DNA of 64,000 nucleotides from Platerodrilus igneus. Its lineage: Eukaryota; Arthropoda; Insecta; Coleoptera; Lycidae. The notes beneath the pieces are model-generated. The model worked only from the letters and a program-made list of their open reading frames with translations. It did no database searches and was not told the origin of the DNA. Shown here one piece after another: positions 23,705 to 35,871 of this stretch (its first letter is position 1; the number at the start of each line of letters is the position of its first letter). Location of the stretch: NCBI GenBank assembly GCA_036346225.1, contig JARFIW010000999.1, forward strand, positions 7,237,001 to 7,301,000. Reading direction: 5' to 3'. Both the position numbers and the translations under genes were made by a program.

Positions 23705-25024
23705 AAAAAAAAATTACTTCTTAAACACTAAACCTAGCAAGAAAATGAAGAAACCAAATCATTTTTTTTTAAATGGCGAGCTGCCGGTTTTAGGCTACTA
23801 ACCTATCTTAATTTCCAACCAAAATGAAACACAATTACCCCCCTAAAACCAACAGCTCTAAATTCTCGTAAATATAAAACTTAACTTATACATAACAATG
23901 GCCACAACATTTTTTTGTAATTATTTAAAACCAAATAGCAATGCATCCACACAATCCAATAAATACCAAAAGGATTCAACAATGGTCGTATTGACGAATT
24001 AAATTTAGAAATGCAGGATAATTTTTGTATAGAAGAATTAAACGTGGAAATGTATGCGCCTAAACCGTAAAAGTGACGGAAAGCACTCATTCTCGAAGTT
24101 GCTGACGTGGTTGAGTCAGTAGCCGGTCCACATCAACTGGTAGAGGGGACCTACACCCATAAAGAATGCGTTTGACCTCTCATTAATACAAGGGACGACC
24201 ATTCATTGCAGCTTTAAGGCCGCGGGAAGAAAGCTAAAGCAATTACAAATAAAATTAATTCGTGGTAGTCGGAAGGTATAATTCACAAAAACTCTAAATA
24301 CTTACCACACTATAATGCGTGCCCGAAATTCGCATCAACCAAAACGGAAACAACAAAACATTCTACACGTATTTACTTGTGCAGATTGCAAAGCAAAATG
24401 AATATTAATTTTGTTTAACTAAGAACCAAAGCTCAACGTAATTTTGTAGTCGGGCTTAAAACGGGAAAAACACAGTTTATAATGGGGCAATATGCAACTT
24501 TCATTCGATGAAATCTTTCAACGGGAAAACACAAGCATTCATTATCGTATACTTGGAACACGTTATTCACTATTTAGCGTAAACTTTATGTTTAAGAATT
24601 TATAGAACTAGAATTTAGTATTAATTAGCAGAAGTAACAATCGAAATGGAATTTATGCAAACAGATAAATGAATTAACAAGTGAAAGGGTTATTTTAATT
24701 TACTGAATAAATTTTCGTTTTTGAAGCCAAATGGGTTTTGAACAAGAAACAAAAAAGTGAAGTCTTAATTAGTGTTCTGGTCTAAATCAAATTCTGACCT
24801 ACAATATAGTAGTTCTCACTTTCAAGCTGATACAGAATAGTTTATCATTTATGTGTGTTAGAAGAATGTCTTATGGTTCCTTGTCTTTATTTTAGTTTTT
24901 TAAAAATTGAAACATCGTTAAATAGTTTAGTTGATTCTAGAATTATTTATGTGACTGACTGTCTCCTGTGGTGGTCCCAACTACAATTTTAGTAATACGT
25001 ATTTTTATAATTATTTAATTTTAG
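23705..25024. other. Intron, no recognised element
   Basis: AT-rich. A slightly GC-richer block at 24100-24240 may be part of an unknown repeat. No gene is supported. Confidence 0.4.
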
Positions 25025-25069
25025 CTGCTGCTTTCTCGGGATTGTCTATATCTAATCAAGAAGCATCTG
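25025..25069 (+). CDS. Host gene exon C (45 nt)
   Basis: A very short exon with a TTTTAG acceptor and GTAAGT donor at 25070. The first two bases complete the Ser codon begun in exon B and the last base starts the Gly codon finished in exon D. The peptide is SAAFSGLSISNQEAS. Exact phase compatibility on both sides is the main support. Confidence 0.72.
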
Positions 25070-25461
25070 GTAAGTTATTTTAATTGAATGTCAAATATAA
25101 TTTTCTTTTGCAAATGTTAGTGTTGATGCACCTTTTCAATCTTAGTTTGAGAAAATAACAGAACTAAGTGTGTTTTTGAAAGTGTTATATTTGATTATGT
25201 ATTATAATTTCATTCTGCTTCCAATGGAATTATATTTATGATTAAAAATAATGTTTTGTATACCAAGAGCATTAATTTACAGAACAGTTGTAACTTTCTA
25301 AGACCAGAATTTAAATTACTATAGTAGGGGACAAAGAATTATAGTAAGCCTGCTTATCATAAAAGGCGATTAAAAAGCACAGCCAGGGGCAGCAGCCTTG
25401 CTGGCAAAAAGATATTGGAGGGAAGTCGGTTGGTCTCGGCGATCCTCAATAATTTACAAGG

Positions 25462-26579
25462 TTGTTGAGGGTTGGCCATGACAGAGATGACTTTTTGCTA
25501 AAATCTTTAAAAACTGCGTTGTGGAAAGATATGGGAACCTACCACAATATTTCCCAGGTATTGCGTGGCCTAAAATACGAAACATGTATGATGGAGAGCT
25601 CACAAGTAAAATTCTTGTCCGAAGGTAAAATACTCCCTCATTCGGAACTCCGGGATGGGGTACTTGGGGCTCGTCATCGTAAGAATTTAAAACAACAGTT
25701 CGATTTAGTGATAGGGACTTGGAATGTGAGGTGATTACTTAGAGTAGATAAGTTAACGAATTTATTTGTCGAAATGAGAAAAGGAAAGCTGGACATTTTA
25801 GGTATTACTGAGGTGAGATGGCTAGATAGTAATGACTTTTTAGAAATATCATTATAGAATAATTACAACTTCTTCAACTAATGGACAGGCAGGGGTAGGA
25901 ATAGAATACAGTTAGGTAAAAGACTAGGACGTAAAATTAAAGAGTACTTGCAATTTAGTGATAGAATAATTATGGTTAGATTGAGTACAAAACCCACAGA
26001 CACTGTTTTAGTACAGGTTTACATGCCAACAACTCAGTACGAGGACGAGGAAGTAGAAAAGGTATACGAGGATATAAATAGTATAGTGAGAAAAGTAAAA
26101 GGAGATGAGAATTTAATAGTTATGGGTGATTTTAATGCGTTAGTGGGAGAAGGTAGTAAGGGTAAAATGATAGGAAAATTTGGGTATGGCAGATGATATG
26201 ATTGAGGAGAAGATTACTTGAGTTTTGCCAGGAACATAGATTAGTAACTGTAAACACCCTATTCCAACAACATGTTAGAAGAAGATATACCTGGAAAGCG
26301 CCAGGTTATAGGGCTAGGTACCAAATAGATTATATTTTAGTTAAACAAAGATTTAGAAACCAAGTTAAAAACTGTAGTAGTTATCCAGGGGCTGACATAA
26401 ATAGCAATCATAACTTTGTTAAAATGAAGTGTAAGCTAAAATTAAAAAAATTGAAAAAGGTTAAAACAGAGGGATGGGATCTAGATAAGCTTAATGATAG
26501 TGAGGTAAAAGAGGAATATAAACAAGTATTAGATAATAAGATCAAAGAGATAGCTTACAGGAGGATACGTAGAAAATAG
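25462..26579 (+). pseudogene. Outer RTE copy: AP-like endonuclease part
   Basis: This is the N-terminal part of the single large RTE polyprotein, which nicks target DNA to prime reverse transcription. Recognisable blocks are IGTWNVR near 25,712, a QVYMPTTQYED-like block near 26,010, and GDFNALVG near 26,127. Next comes a WKAPG region near 26,295 and a final SNHN block near 26,404 (SDHN in the inner copy). Stops and frameshifts near 25,735, 25,900 and 26,197 break it. Confidence 0.85.
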
Positions 26580-26777
26580 ATGGAAAGAAATAAAAAGGGC
26601 TGTACATAATACAGCAACACAGACTATATAGGTAAGAAATAATAGAAGCGCGAAAATCCTGGGTAACAAAGGAGATATTAGATTTAATAGAGAATAGAAG
26701 AAAGTTTAAACCTTTCAGAGAATTGGATAGTGAAAGTAATCAAAAATATAATAGAGTTAGAAATAAGATAAGTACAT

Positions 26778-27286
26778 CATCATTTTGTTTTCGACCTTAC
26801 TTAAGGTCGGTTTGACGCAGCTCTACTTTTCTATTCTGAGCTAATCTAAAATGCTTTACATACCCTTCACAACCTAAATTTCTAATAATTTGACTAATAT
26901 AGTTTGGTCTAGGTCTTCCTATATCCTTCTATCTTTTTCCTATCCAGCTGACTCTACATAGATATTAGCAACCTGATGGTTGTTAAAGAACTCTAACATG
27001 TTTACATGATTACCATTTATAAGGAAATGAAATATAACCTGGATATTCGCTTCAAAAAGGAAAAGTGTTAAATTATATGTTATGGTAAGGTTTAAGCAAC
27101 GAATCGCTGCCAACATGCCAGACCGCTACCTAATTGTGAGTTATGTCATGGTGACGTTTATTAAATTATATGTTATGGTAAGGCTTAAGCAACGAAACGC
27201 TACCAACATGCCAGACCGCTAACTAATTGTGAGTTATGTCCTGGTGACATTTAGTTAACTGATTTTTATTTTTTTGTTTTGTTTTC
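26778..27286 (-). repeat. RTE family 1 3' terminal duplication and 93-bp tandem repeat
   Basis: The ORF terminus at about 27286-27450 is repeated at about 26792-26950, separated by a 3' UTR segment. Within that UTR a 93-bp unit is tandemly duplicated (27068-27160 and 27161-27253). The outer copy has the same terminal duplication (32228 versus 32636) but only one 93-bp unit. Confidence 0.8.
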
Positions 27287-27294
27287 GAACTTAC

Positions 27295-28825
27295 TTAAAG
27301 TCGGTTTGACGCAGCTCTAAATTCTTTTCTATTCTGAGCTAGTCTAAAAAGGTCTACATAGCCTTCACAACCTAAATCTCTAATAATTTGACTAATATAG
27401 CTTTGTCTAGGTCTTCCTACTCTATTTTTATTTGGTAGTCTATAATCTAAAACTTTACTAAATAGTCCCTCATGTCTTAACTGGTGCCCTATCATTCTAT
27501 CTCTCCTGACCTTCAATTGTTTCCACATACAGGGATCCTCACCTATCCTTCTATAAACTTCCTCGTTTGTTACTCTATCTGTCCAACTAATCTTTAACAT
27601 TCTCCTATAACACCAAGTTTCAAAAGCTTCTATCTTTTTTATCTACTTCTTTAATTGTCCAAGTCTCACTACCGTATAGTAGAACGCTCCATACGCATCG
27701 ACTTTAAGAAACTTTTCTATTATCTAAACTAATACTATTAGCTATTAGTAAGTTTTTCTTTTAAAAACATTTTTCTAGCTTGAGCTATTCTAGCTACTAT
27801 ATCCCTTCTGCTACGTCCATCCTTTGTAATTATACTACCTAAATAGCAAAATTCATCTACCTCCTCTAACTCGGTATTACCTATTTTTAATTTTGGTTTA
27901 GAACTAGGCTGTAACTCACTTGTCATTATCTTTGTCTTTCCTGAGTTAATTCTCATACTATAGTCACTCTGTAGTATCTCATCTAAAATATTTAAAAACT
28001 CTCCTAACTCTTTTCTAGACTCTGCTATAATGGCTATATCATCTGCAAAACGTAACATGTCTATTTTCTGTCCCTGTACACTAATACCTATCTCTTTTCT
28101 CTCTCTAGCTAAGTTTAAAGCTTCCTCAATATAAACATTAAAAATCAAGGGAGACAGTATACAACCCTGTCTAACACCATTTCTAATCTTAGCTTCCTTT
28201 TCTATTTCATCAAATCTAATTACTACGCTTTGGTTTTTATATAGACTGTAAATAAGTTTTCTATCCCTATGAGAAATTCCTATCTTTGCAAAACCCTAAA
28301 CATAACAATCCAATTAACCCTATCAAATGCTTTTTCTAAATCTACAAATGCGAAATGAGTCTTTTATTTTTTGTAACCTTTTTCGATAATTACCCTAATC
28401 ATTAGTATCGGTTCTCTAGTCCTTCTGTCTTTACGAAAACCATATTGGTCTTCGCCTAAATAATTCTCAGTCAAAGCTTCTACTCTATTTTTAATTATTA
28501 TTGTTAGTATTTTGGAAGCATGAGAAGTTAAACTAACCATTCTAAAATTCTCACACCTATCAGCTCCTGACTTTTTTGGGATTGGAATAATAATATTTTT
28601 TTCGAAATCTATTGGAACCTCACCTGTGTCATATATTTCACTTACTAGTTCATATAATCTGTCTAAAGTTTTCTGACTTGCATATTTTATTAATTCTGCG
28701 GGAATATCGTCTATCCCTGGCGCTTTATTTAATTTAAGATTCCGAATAGCTCTATCAAATTCCTCTCTTAATATTGACAACCCTATTTCTACATTCTCTT
28801 CTTGGTCGTACTCTAACTCATCCAT
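27295..28825 (-). pseudogene. Inner RTE copy: reverse transcriptase and C-terminal domain
   Basis: Three open segments (28825-28364, 28148-27738, 27600-27295) in shifting frames. The first has the KAPGIDDIPAELIKY and GFRKDRRT blocks. The second has the catalytic FADDIAI motif near 28,050. The third has the SWTDRVTNEEV and RDRMIGHQLRHEGL blocks, the conserved C-terminal region of RTE-type LINEs. Frameshifts lie between 28,364 and 28,148 and near 27,740. It is dead as read. Confidence 0.88.
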
Positions 28826-29368
28826 ATCCTCTCCCTTATATAAATCTTCTAAATATCTTTTCCATCTATCTGCTACCTCAACTTTATTTATTAGAAGCTC
28901 ATTATTCTCGTCTCTAATACCATTACATTTTTCCTATCTTCCCAAAAACTTTTTAACTGCCCTGTAAGCCCTGTCTGTCTTACCTACTCTCAAATCATCT
29001 TGTATTCCCTTACAATTCTCCTCCATCCATTTATTTCTTGCTTTTCTACACTCATGTACTATCTTATTTCTAACTGTATTATATTTTGCTTACTTTCACT
29101 ATCCACTTCTCTGAAAGGTTTAAGCTTTCTTCTATTCTCTATTAAATCTAATATCTCCTTTGTTACCCACGGTTTTCTCGCTTCTATTTTTTCTTACCTA
29201 TAGTCTGTGTTGCTGTATCATGTACAGTCAGTTTTATTTCTTTCCATCTATTTTCTACATTCCTCCTACAGCTATCTCTTTGCTCTTATTATCTAATGCT
29301 TGTTTATATTCCTCTTTACGCTACTATCATTAAGCTTACCTAGATCCCATCCTCTCTTTTAACCTTTC

Positions 29369-30289
29369 TCAATTTTTGAATTTTAGTTTACACTTCATTT
29401 TAACTAAGTTATGATCGCTATCTATGTCAGCCCCTGGATAACTACGACAGTTTTTAACTTGGTTTCTAAATCTTTGTTTAACTAAAATATAATCTATTTG
29501 GTATCTAGCCCTATCACCTGGGGCTTTCCAGGTATATCTTCTCCTAACATGTTGTTCGAATAAGGTGTTTACAGTTACTAATCTATGTTCCTGGCAAAAC
29601 TCAACTAATCTTTCTCCTCTATCATTTCGTCTGCCATACCCAAATTTTCCTACCATTTTTCGCTCACTACCTTCTCCCACTGACGCATTAAAATCGCCCA
29701 TATCTATTAAATTCTCATCTCCTTTTAATTTTCTCACTATACTATTTATATCCTCGTATACCTTTTCTACTTCCTCGTCCTCGTACTGAGTTGTTGGCAT
29801 GTAAACCTGTACTAAAACAGTGTCTGTGGGTTTTGTACTCAATCTAACCATAATTATTCTATCACTAAATTGTAAGTACTCTTTAACTTTATGCCCTAAT
29901 CTTTTACCTAACACTATTCCTACCCCTGCCTGTCCATTAGTTGAAGAAGTTGTAATTATTCTATAATTATCTTTCCAAAAGTCATTACTATCTGGCCATC
30001 TCACCTCACTAATACCTAAAATGTCCAGTTTTTCCTTTCTCATTTCGACTAATAAATTCGTTAACTTATCTACTCTAAGTAATGACCTTACATTCCAAGT
30101 CCCTATCACTAAATCGAACTGTTCTATATTACGATGACGAGCCCCAAGTACTCCCTCCCGGAGATCCGAATGAGGGAGTATTTTACCTCCGGACAAGAAT
30201 TTTACTTGTGAGCTCTCCATCATATGTATTTCGTGTTTTAGGCCACGCACACCTGGGAAATATTGTGGTAGGCTCCCATATCTTTCCAC
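29369..30289 (-). pseudogene. Inner RTE copy: endonuclease (306 codons open)
   Basis: The longest intact piece of this family in the window. It resembles craniofacial development protein 2-like sequences, which derive from RTE endonucleases. Motifs in order: IGTWNVRSLL near residue 65, the ISEVRW glutamate near residue 95, VYMPTTQYED near 165, GDFN near 200, a YQIDYILV block near 268, and SDHN near 292. It continues into a frameshifted linker toward the reverse transcriptase. The linker breaks (about 29,369-28,825) make the whole element defective. Confidence 0.88.
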
Positions 30290-30743
30290 AACGCAGTTTT
30301 TAAAGATTTTAGCAAAAAGCCGTATCCGTCACGGCCAACCCCCAACAAGATTGTAAATTATTGAGGATCGCCCGAGACCAACCGACCCTCCTCCAATATC
30401 TGTTAGCCAGCAAGGCTGCTGCCCCTTGCTGCGCCTTTTAATCGCCTTTTACGATAAGCAGGCTTACTATAGTAGTATTCTTTATCCCCTACTATAGGGA
30501 AAAGATAAGTACATGAGTCTAGAAAAGTTGAAATAAATGGACGAAGGAGAATTGTAAGGGAATACAAGATGATTTGAGAGTAGGTAAGACAGGCAGGGCT
30601 TACAGGGCAGTTAAAAAGTTTTTCGGGGAAAATAGGAAAAATATAATGGTATTAAAGATGAGAATAATAAGCTTCTAATAAATAAAATTGAGGTAGCAGA
30701 TAGATGGAAAAGATATTTAGAAAATTTATATAAGGGAGACGAT

Positions 30744-32230
30744 ATGGATGAGTTAGAGAATGACCAAGAAGAGGATGTAGAAATAGGGTTGTCAATATTA
30801 AGAGAGGAATTTGACAGAGCTGTTAGGGATCTTAAATTAAATAAAGTGTCTGGGATAGACGATATACCCGCAAAATTAATAAAATATGCAAATCAGAAAA
30901 CTTTAGACAGATTATATGAAGTAGTAAAAGTAATATATGACACAGGTAACGTCCCAATAGATTTCGAAAAAATATTATCCCAATCCCAAAAAAGTCAGGA
31001 GCTGATAGGTGTGAGAATTTGAGAATGGTTGGTTTAACTTCCCACGCTTCCAAAATACTAACAATAATAATTAATAATAGAGTGGAAGCTTTCTTTGATT
31101 GAGAATTATTTAGGCGAAGACTAATATGGTTTTCGTAAAGACAGAAGGACTATAGAACCGATACTAATTATTAGAGTAATTATCAAAAAAAGGTTACAAA
31201 AAAAAGAAAAAGACTCATTTCGCGTTTGTAGATTTAGAAAAAGCATTTGATAGGGTTAATTGGATTGTTATGTTCAGGGTTTTGCGAAAAATAGGAAGCT
31301 CTCACAGGGATAGAAAAATTATTTACAGTCTGTATAAAACCCAAAGTGTAGTAATTAGATTTTATGAAATAGAAAAGGAAGCTAAGATTAGAAAGGGTGT
31401 TAGACAGGACTCTATACTATCTCCCTTGATTTTTAATGTTTGTATTGAGGAAGCTTTAAACTTAGCTAGAGAGAGAAAGAGATAGGTATTAGTGTACAGG
31501 GACAGAAAATAGATATGTTACGTTTAGCAGATGATATAGCCATTATAGCAGAGTCTAGAAAAGAGTTAGGAGAGTTTTTAAATATCTTAGAGGAGATACT
31601 ACAGAGTAACTATAGTATGAGAATTAACTCAGTAAAGACAAAGATAATGACAAGTGAGTTACAGTTTAGTTCTAAATCAAAATTAAAAATAGGTAATACT
31701 GAGTTAGAGGAGGTAGATGAATATTGCTATTTAGGTAGTATAATTACAAAGGACGGACGTAGCAGAAGGGATATAGTAGCTAGAATAGCTCAAGCTAAAA
31801 AAAGTTTTTAGAAAAGAAAGACTTACTAATAAGCTAATAGTATTAGTTTAGAGAATAGAAAAAGTTTCTTAAAGTCATAGGTATGGAGCTTTCTATTATA
31901 TGGTAGTGAGACTTGGACAATTGAAGAGGTAGATAAGAAAAAGGTAGAAGCTTTTGAAAGTTAGTGTTATAGGAGAATGTTAAAGATTAGTTGGACAGAT
32001 AGAGTAACAAATAAAGCTCTGGAGAGATAGAATGATAGGGCACCAGTTAAGACATGAGGAACTATTTAGTAAGGTCTTAGATTATAGACTACCAAATAAA
32101 AATAGAGTAGGAAGGTTTAGACAAAGCTGTATTAGTCAAATTATTAGAGATTTGTTGTGGAGGGTATGTAGACATTTTTAAACTATCTCAGAATATAAAA
32201 GAATTTAGAGCTGCATCAAACTCACCTTAA
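30744..32230 (+). pseudogene. Outer RTE copy: reverse transcriptase part
   Basis: Continuation of the outer + strand copy after the inner insertion. Segments 30744-31022, 31270-31485 and 31515-31811 carry the reverse transcriptase blocks: the IDDIPAKLIKY region, RKGVRQDSILSPLIF, and a catalytic LADDIAI near 31,525 (FADD in the inner copy). The C-terminal part to 32,230 has several stops. It is a dead copy, more decayed than the inner one. Confidence 0.85.
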
Positions 32231-32839
32231 GTAAGTTCGAAAACTAAACACAAAAAAAATTATAAAAATCAGTTAACTAAATGTTACTATGACATAACTC
32301 ATAGTTAGTTAGCGGTTTAGCATGTTGACAACGATTCCCTGCTTAAGCCTTACCATAACATATAATTTAACTTTTCCTTTTTTGGAGGGGGTAACCAAGT
32401 AATATTTCATTTCCTTATAAATGGGAATCATAAACATGTTGGAGTTGTTTAACAACCATCAGGTTACTAGTATCTATGTAGAGCCAGGTAGATAAGAAAA
32501 AGATAGAAGAGTCTAGGAAGATCTAGACAAAGCTATATTAGTCAAATTATTACAGATTTAGCTTGTGAAGGGTATGTAGAACTTATTAGATTAGTACAGA
32601 ATAGAAAAGAAGTTAGAGCTGCGTCAAACCGACCGTAAGTAAGACCGAAAACAAAATGATGATGAAAATAACATGCAAAGAATTTTTTTAGTATGATTGT
32701 AAGATATTATATGTTAATGTTCTACCTTGTATTATATCGTCTTTTCAAGTCTTATCAGGTTTCTGTCATGTTTGTTGCATGTATAGACAAGGTATTTTTG
32801 CCATTTTAAGCATAAATGTAAAGTGAATTAACAAAGGCT

Positions 32840-33660
32840 GAAGTGCTGACACCGCGTCTGTATGGACTGCCAAAAATATACAAATGAAATGTATGACGTG
32901 CTCGTCAGTTTCTAAGAATTGTCAGCATAATACTGGAGAAATACTTGACAAGACTTCTTCAACCACGTGTTGGAACATCAAACTTGTACAAAGATTCGGC
33001 ACATTTTTATTGAAGAACTAGAATACTCGAACTTGTAACGAAGAGACCTAATGGTCAACTTCGACATTATATCACTATTTATGATAGTCTCTGTTCAGGA
33101 GACTAGTACATTTTTATAATTTGTTTCCAGATGACATAGTAGACCTTTACCAACATATACTGACTATTGTGTATTTTCAATAGGACAAAAGATATACAAA
33201 GAAAAGAACTGGGTAGCCATGAGAAGACCATTGAGCTCAATTATCGCCAACTTTTACATGGAATTTTTCCAGATAGTAGCAATTATAATTATTGGCGTAT
33301 AAGCGTACACATTGGTACAGATTTGTAAATGACATACTTCTTATCTAAAGTGAGGTAGCATTAGATGACTTCTTGCAACACTTATAACAGTCATCTTCGG
33401 ATACGGGTCACCATGGAGGGAGAAGAATAATCAGCTACCTTTCGTAGATTTATTAGTAAAACGAAGGAGTAATGACTTGATCATATAGTATTCAGGAAAT
33501 TGACACATACCGATCGATATTTAAACAGTCAAATCATTACCCAATTCAGAAAAGAGCTGTGTTAAAGATATTGGTCACATACACACACCGTATCTGTGAA
33601 CAGATTACACATTACAGAGTGAGCTAAAATACTGTGATCTGGCACGGATTCAAAAAACGT
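32840..33660 (+). pseudogene. Penelope-like element reverse transcriptase remnant
   Basis: Frames are heavily broken, but blocks typical of Penelope-like reverse transcriptases occur in order: TPRLYGLPKIYK near 32,849; MVNFDIISLF near 33,053; a MRRPLSSIIANFYMEFF block near 33,220 (family pattern MGSPLSPxxANxYMExFE); WYRFVNDIL near 33,312, where family members have RYVDD; LPFVDLLVKRR near 33,435; and a THTDRYLNS block near 33,500. The GIY-YIG endonuclease expected after this is not visible before 33,726. The mutated catalytic site and many stops show it is inactive. Confidence 0.78.
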
Positions 33661-33726
33661 GAGGTAATGAGTAAACTTCTTGTTTCTATGTTTGTTGTCT
33701 TTCATCATAGGTGCTGTTCTTCCTTC

Positions 33727-34513
33727 TGTTACGTGCCATTGCCACTTAAACAGTGTTAGTAGTTTAGTTTTTAATGTACGGAAGTTTTCCCGCCATAATT
33801 TTCAAATACGCGAGACGCGGGAACCTTTTTAAATAGACTAGGCGGAGCTTCCGGGCACGAAATAGTAGTGAGTTTGCGCCGTGTGTTTATCCTTAGAGGG
33901 GTTAGACCAATACTAGACAAGGAGTTGTGGGGAGGCGCTGAATCGTGGCCATTTTGCCTTTGATCGTGAAGTTATGTGCGCGTGATTGTCTGGTAACGTA
34001 TCTATCTTAGGGTTTACCTATGTAGTTCCTTCTCTAATTATCTCTTTGTTTGTCTACCTTTACCTTCTTCCTGTCAAAACCCTACATAGGTATAAATCTA
34101 CCGCCACCTAAGGACTTTCGAACTTCATGCCTGTGGATGTCCTCCATGTCTACCGCAGCTAGCCGAGCCGAGCTGTAGCTGTTCCTTACGCATATGATGG
34201 CGTTGACGGATGATCTCTAATTCCGCCGGATACCGGATCCCTTATGTAAGTACTCCTTTGCTTATTGTTGATAAAACGGAATAATTTGTTGTTAAAATGA
34301 CTCTCGTTTATCTTTAATTGTTTAATTTTTATATGCAAATTATTGTGCAATATCGATGACATCATCAGTATGACGCGCCGAAATCCGTATAAGAGTCGGC
34401 GCTGCAAACTGTGATAGTGTCTCTTATACCATGCTACCGGTGTAGTAAATATCGAACTTTTAAATTTTAACTACCGTTTTTAATATCGTTATCTTACCGT
34501 TTTGCGAATAACA
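33727..34513 (+). repeat. 5' LTR of the outer element (787 bp)
   Basis: Starts TGTTACGTGCC and ends TAACA. It is followed two bases later by TTAGCGCTCCAACGTG (34516-34531), a candidate primer-binding site. A GTAAGTACTCC site near 34,245 is the donor-like position seen in related LTRs. Confidence 0.85.
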
Positions 34514-35356
34514 ATTTAGCGCTCCAACGTGTGTATTTTAGGTGGTACGCCTATGGAAGGTATTAATTAAGGATTAAACAGGCTTTTTCACCTAAATAAA
34601 TTCATGATCTATCTTACCTAAGATATCTGTGAAGTTTTTAATTTCAGTTGGCAACTTTGAAAATTCCCCCAGAATATTTTCAGAATTGACAGATTGCATT
34701 CGTAATTAAGAACCGTCATTGTAATAAATAGTTTATCTAAAAAAACGTCATTCTATTTACCTTAATGTAACTAAAAAAAAAAAAATACTGTTCATAACTA
34801 CAGTGCCTAAAATATGTGTTATTTATCTAAAACTGTGTGTAGTCTCTAAATAAACTCCAAAATGTATGGATAACCTCACTTTTTTTTCTCAAGTAAGTAA
34901 AATAAATATTTTAATTGCATTTTTACCTTATATCAGTTAAAATATAATCCTTATTTGTTTTCTTAACCATAAATACCCGTTTTTTTGAAGCTTAAATGCA
35001 CTCTTGTATGTTACATTTTAAAAAAATGCCTATTTAATAACAAAATTGTTTCCTAAATATAGAACTTTTGCTTACCTAAGTTTTCAGTGTCTTTTAAAGC
35101 GTTTTAATCAATCACTTGTTTAACTAATATTTAAACTCCTTTTTTTAAAGAAACCTTATGTTTAAAAAAAAATGTAACGTAACGATTTGACCTCTGGAAT
35201 ATATTTTGAAAATGCTGCATTAAATCGTTTTATCTATAAAATAATACCTTACCTATTTCTGTTCCTCTATTTTGAAGGACTTTCTTGTAACTTATGAAGG
35301 ATATATCCCCTTGTTAAGCATTTACCTTACCTTATGTCTTTAAATACAGTTTGAGA

Positions 35357-35692
35357 TGATCCCCCTCGTCAGACTAAAAGTAAAGTAATTAATTTTGAAC
35401 ACATACAATACTTTATTTTCTGAATTTCACAATCTCGGTGTAGGTTACAACTGGAATTGGATAAAACAGTTTTATATAAACTATGCCAACTTAACATTTA
35501 ATTTTCTTAAACTGTACAAACTATAGTTCGCTTTATTTCTGTGGTATCGTCTACCGCTGCTACTACCTAATTAATTCTATATGTTATTTAAAGCTTGTCG
35601 ACGCTCTCCCGTTTCCTGCCTTACCGGCGAGTGTATTCGCATTCAAATCCACATCACTACCGCATAGTTCACAATAAACCAGCCGCACCACA
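35357..35692 (-). repeat. 3' LTR of the nested element
   Basis: 336 bp, with TG...CA ends, next to the polypurine tract. One G/A difference from the other LTR, near the GCCTTACC(G/A)GCGAG segment. Confidence 0.93.
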
Positions 35693-35871
35693 TCACCCCC
35701 CCTTAAAAGTGTAACATAGTATATGTGAAGCTTTTAACAGACTTACAACCTAATCTTATGCTACTTAATTTTTTTATGTGGTTAGACACTTAATGAACAA
35801 AACAACAGCATAGCAGAGACATTGTGAATGTACTCCTCCAAAAACCTTAAATTTCTACGAACACTTTTTTC

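Larger units (their letters stand above)
26778..30501 (-). mobile_element. RTE LINE family 1, inner full-length copy
   Basis: A full-length - strand insertion of 3.7 kb into the + strand copy of its own family, with a 13-bp target duplication. The 5' end lies at 30501 and the 3' end with a CATCAT (ATGATG on the - strand) tail at 26778. The reading order on the - strand is endonuclease (30289-29369), reverse transcriptase (28825-27738), C-terminal domain (27600-27295), 3' UTR, and a second decayed copy of the ORF terminus (26960-26792). Confidence 0.92.
25319..32664 (+). mobile_element. RTE LINE family 1, outer copy, interrupted by an inner copy
   Basis: The copy is made of 25319-26777 and 30515-32664, about 3.6 kb without the insertion. 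It opens with a 5' region shared with the inner copy (CTATAGTAGGGG start), an ORF beginning near 25,462, the endonuclease, the reverse transcriptase, and a 3' end carrying a duplicated ORF terminus and an AATGATGATG tail. The 13-bp sequence AAGATAAGTACAT occurs at 26765-26777 and again at 30502-30514, marking the insertion of the inner copy. Confidence 0.9.
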
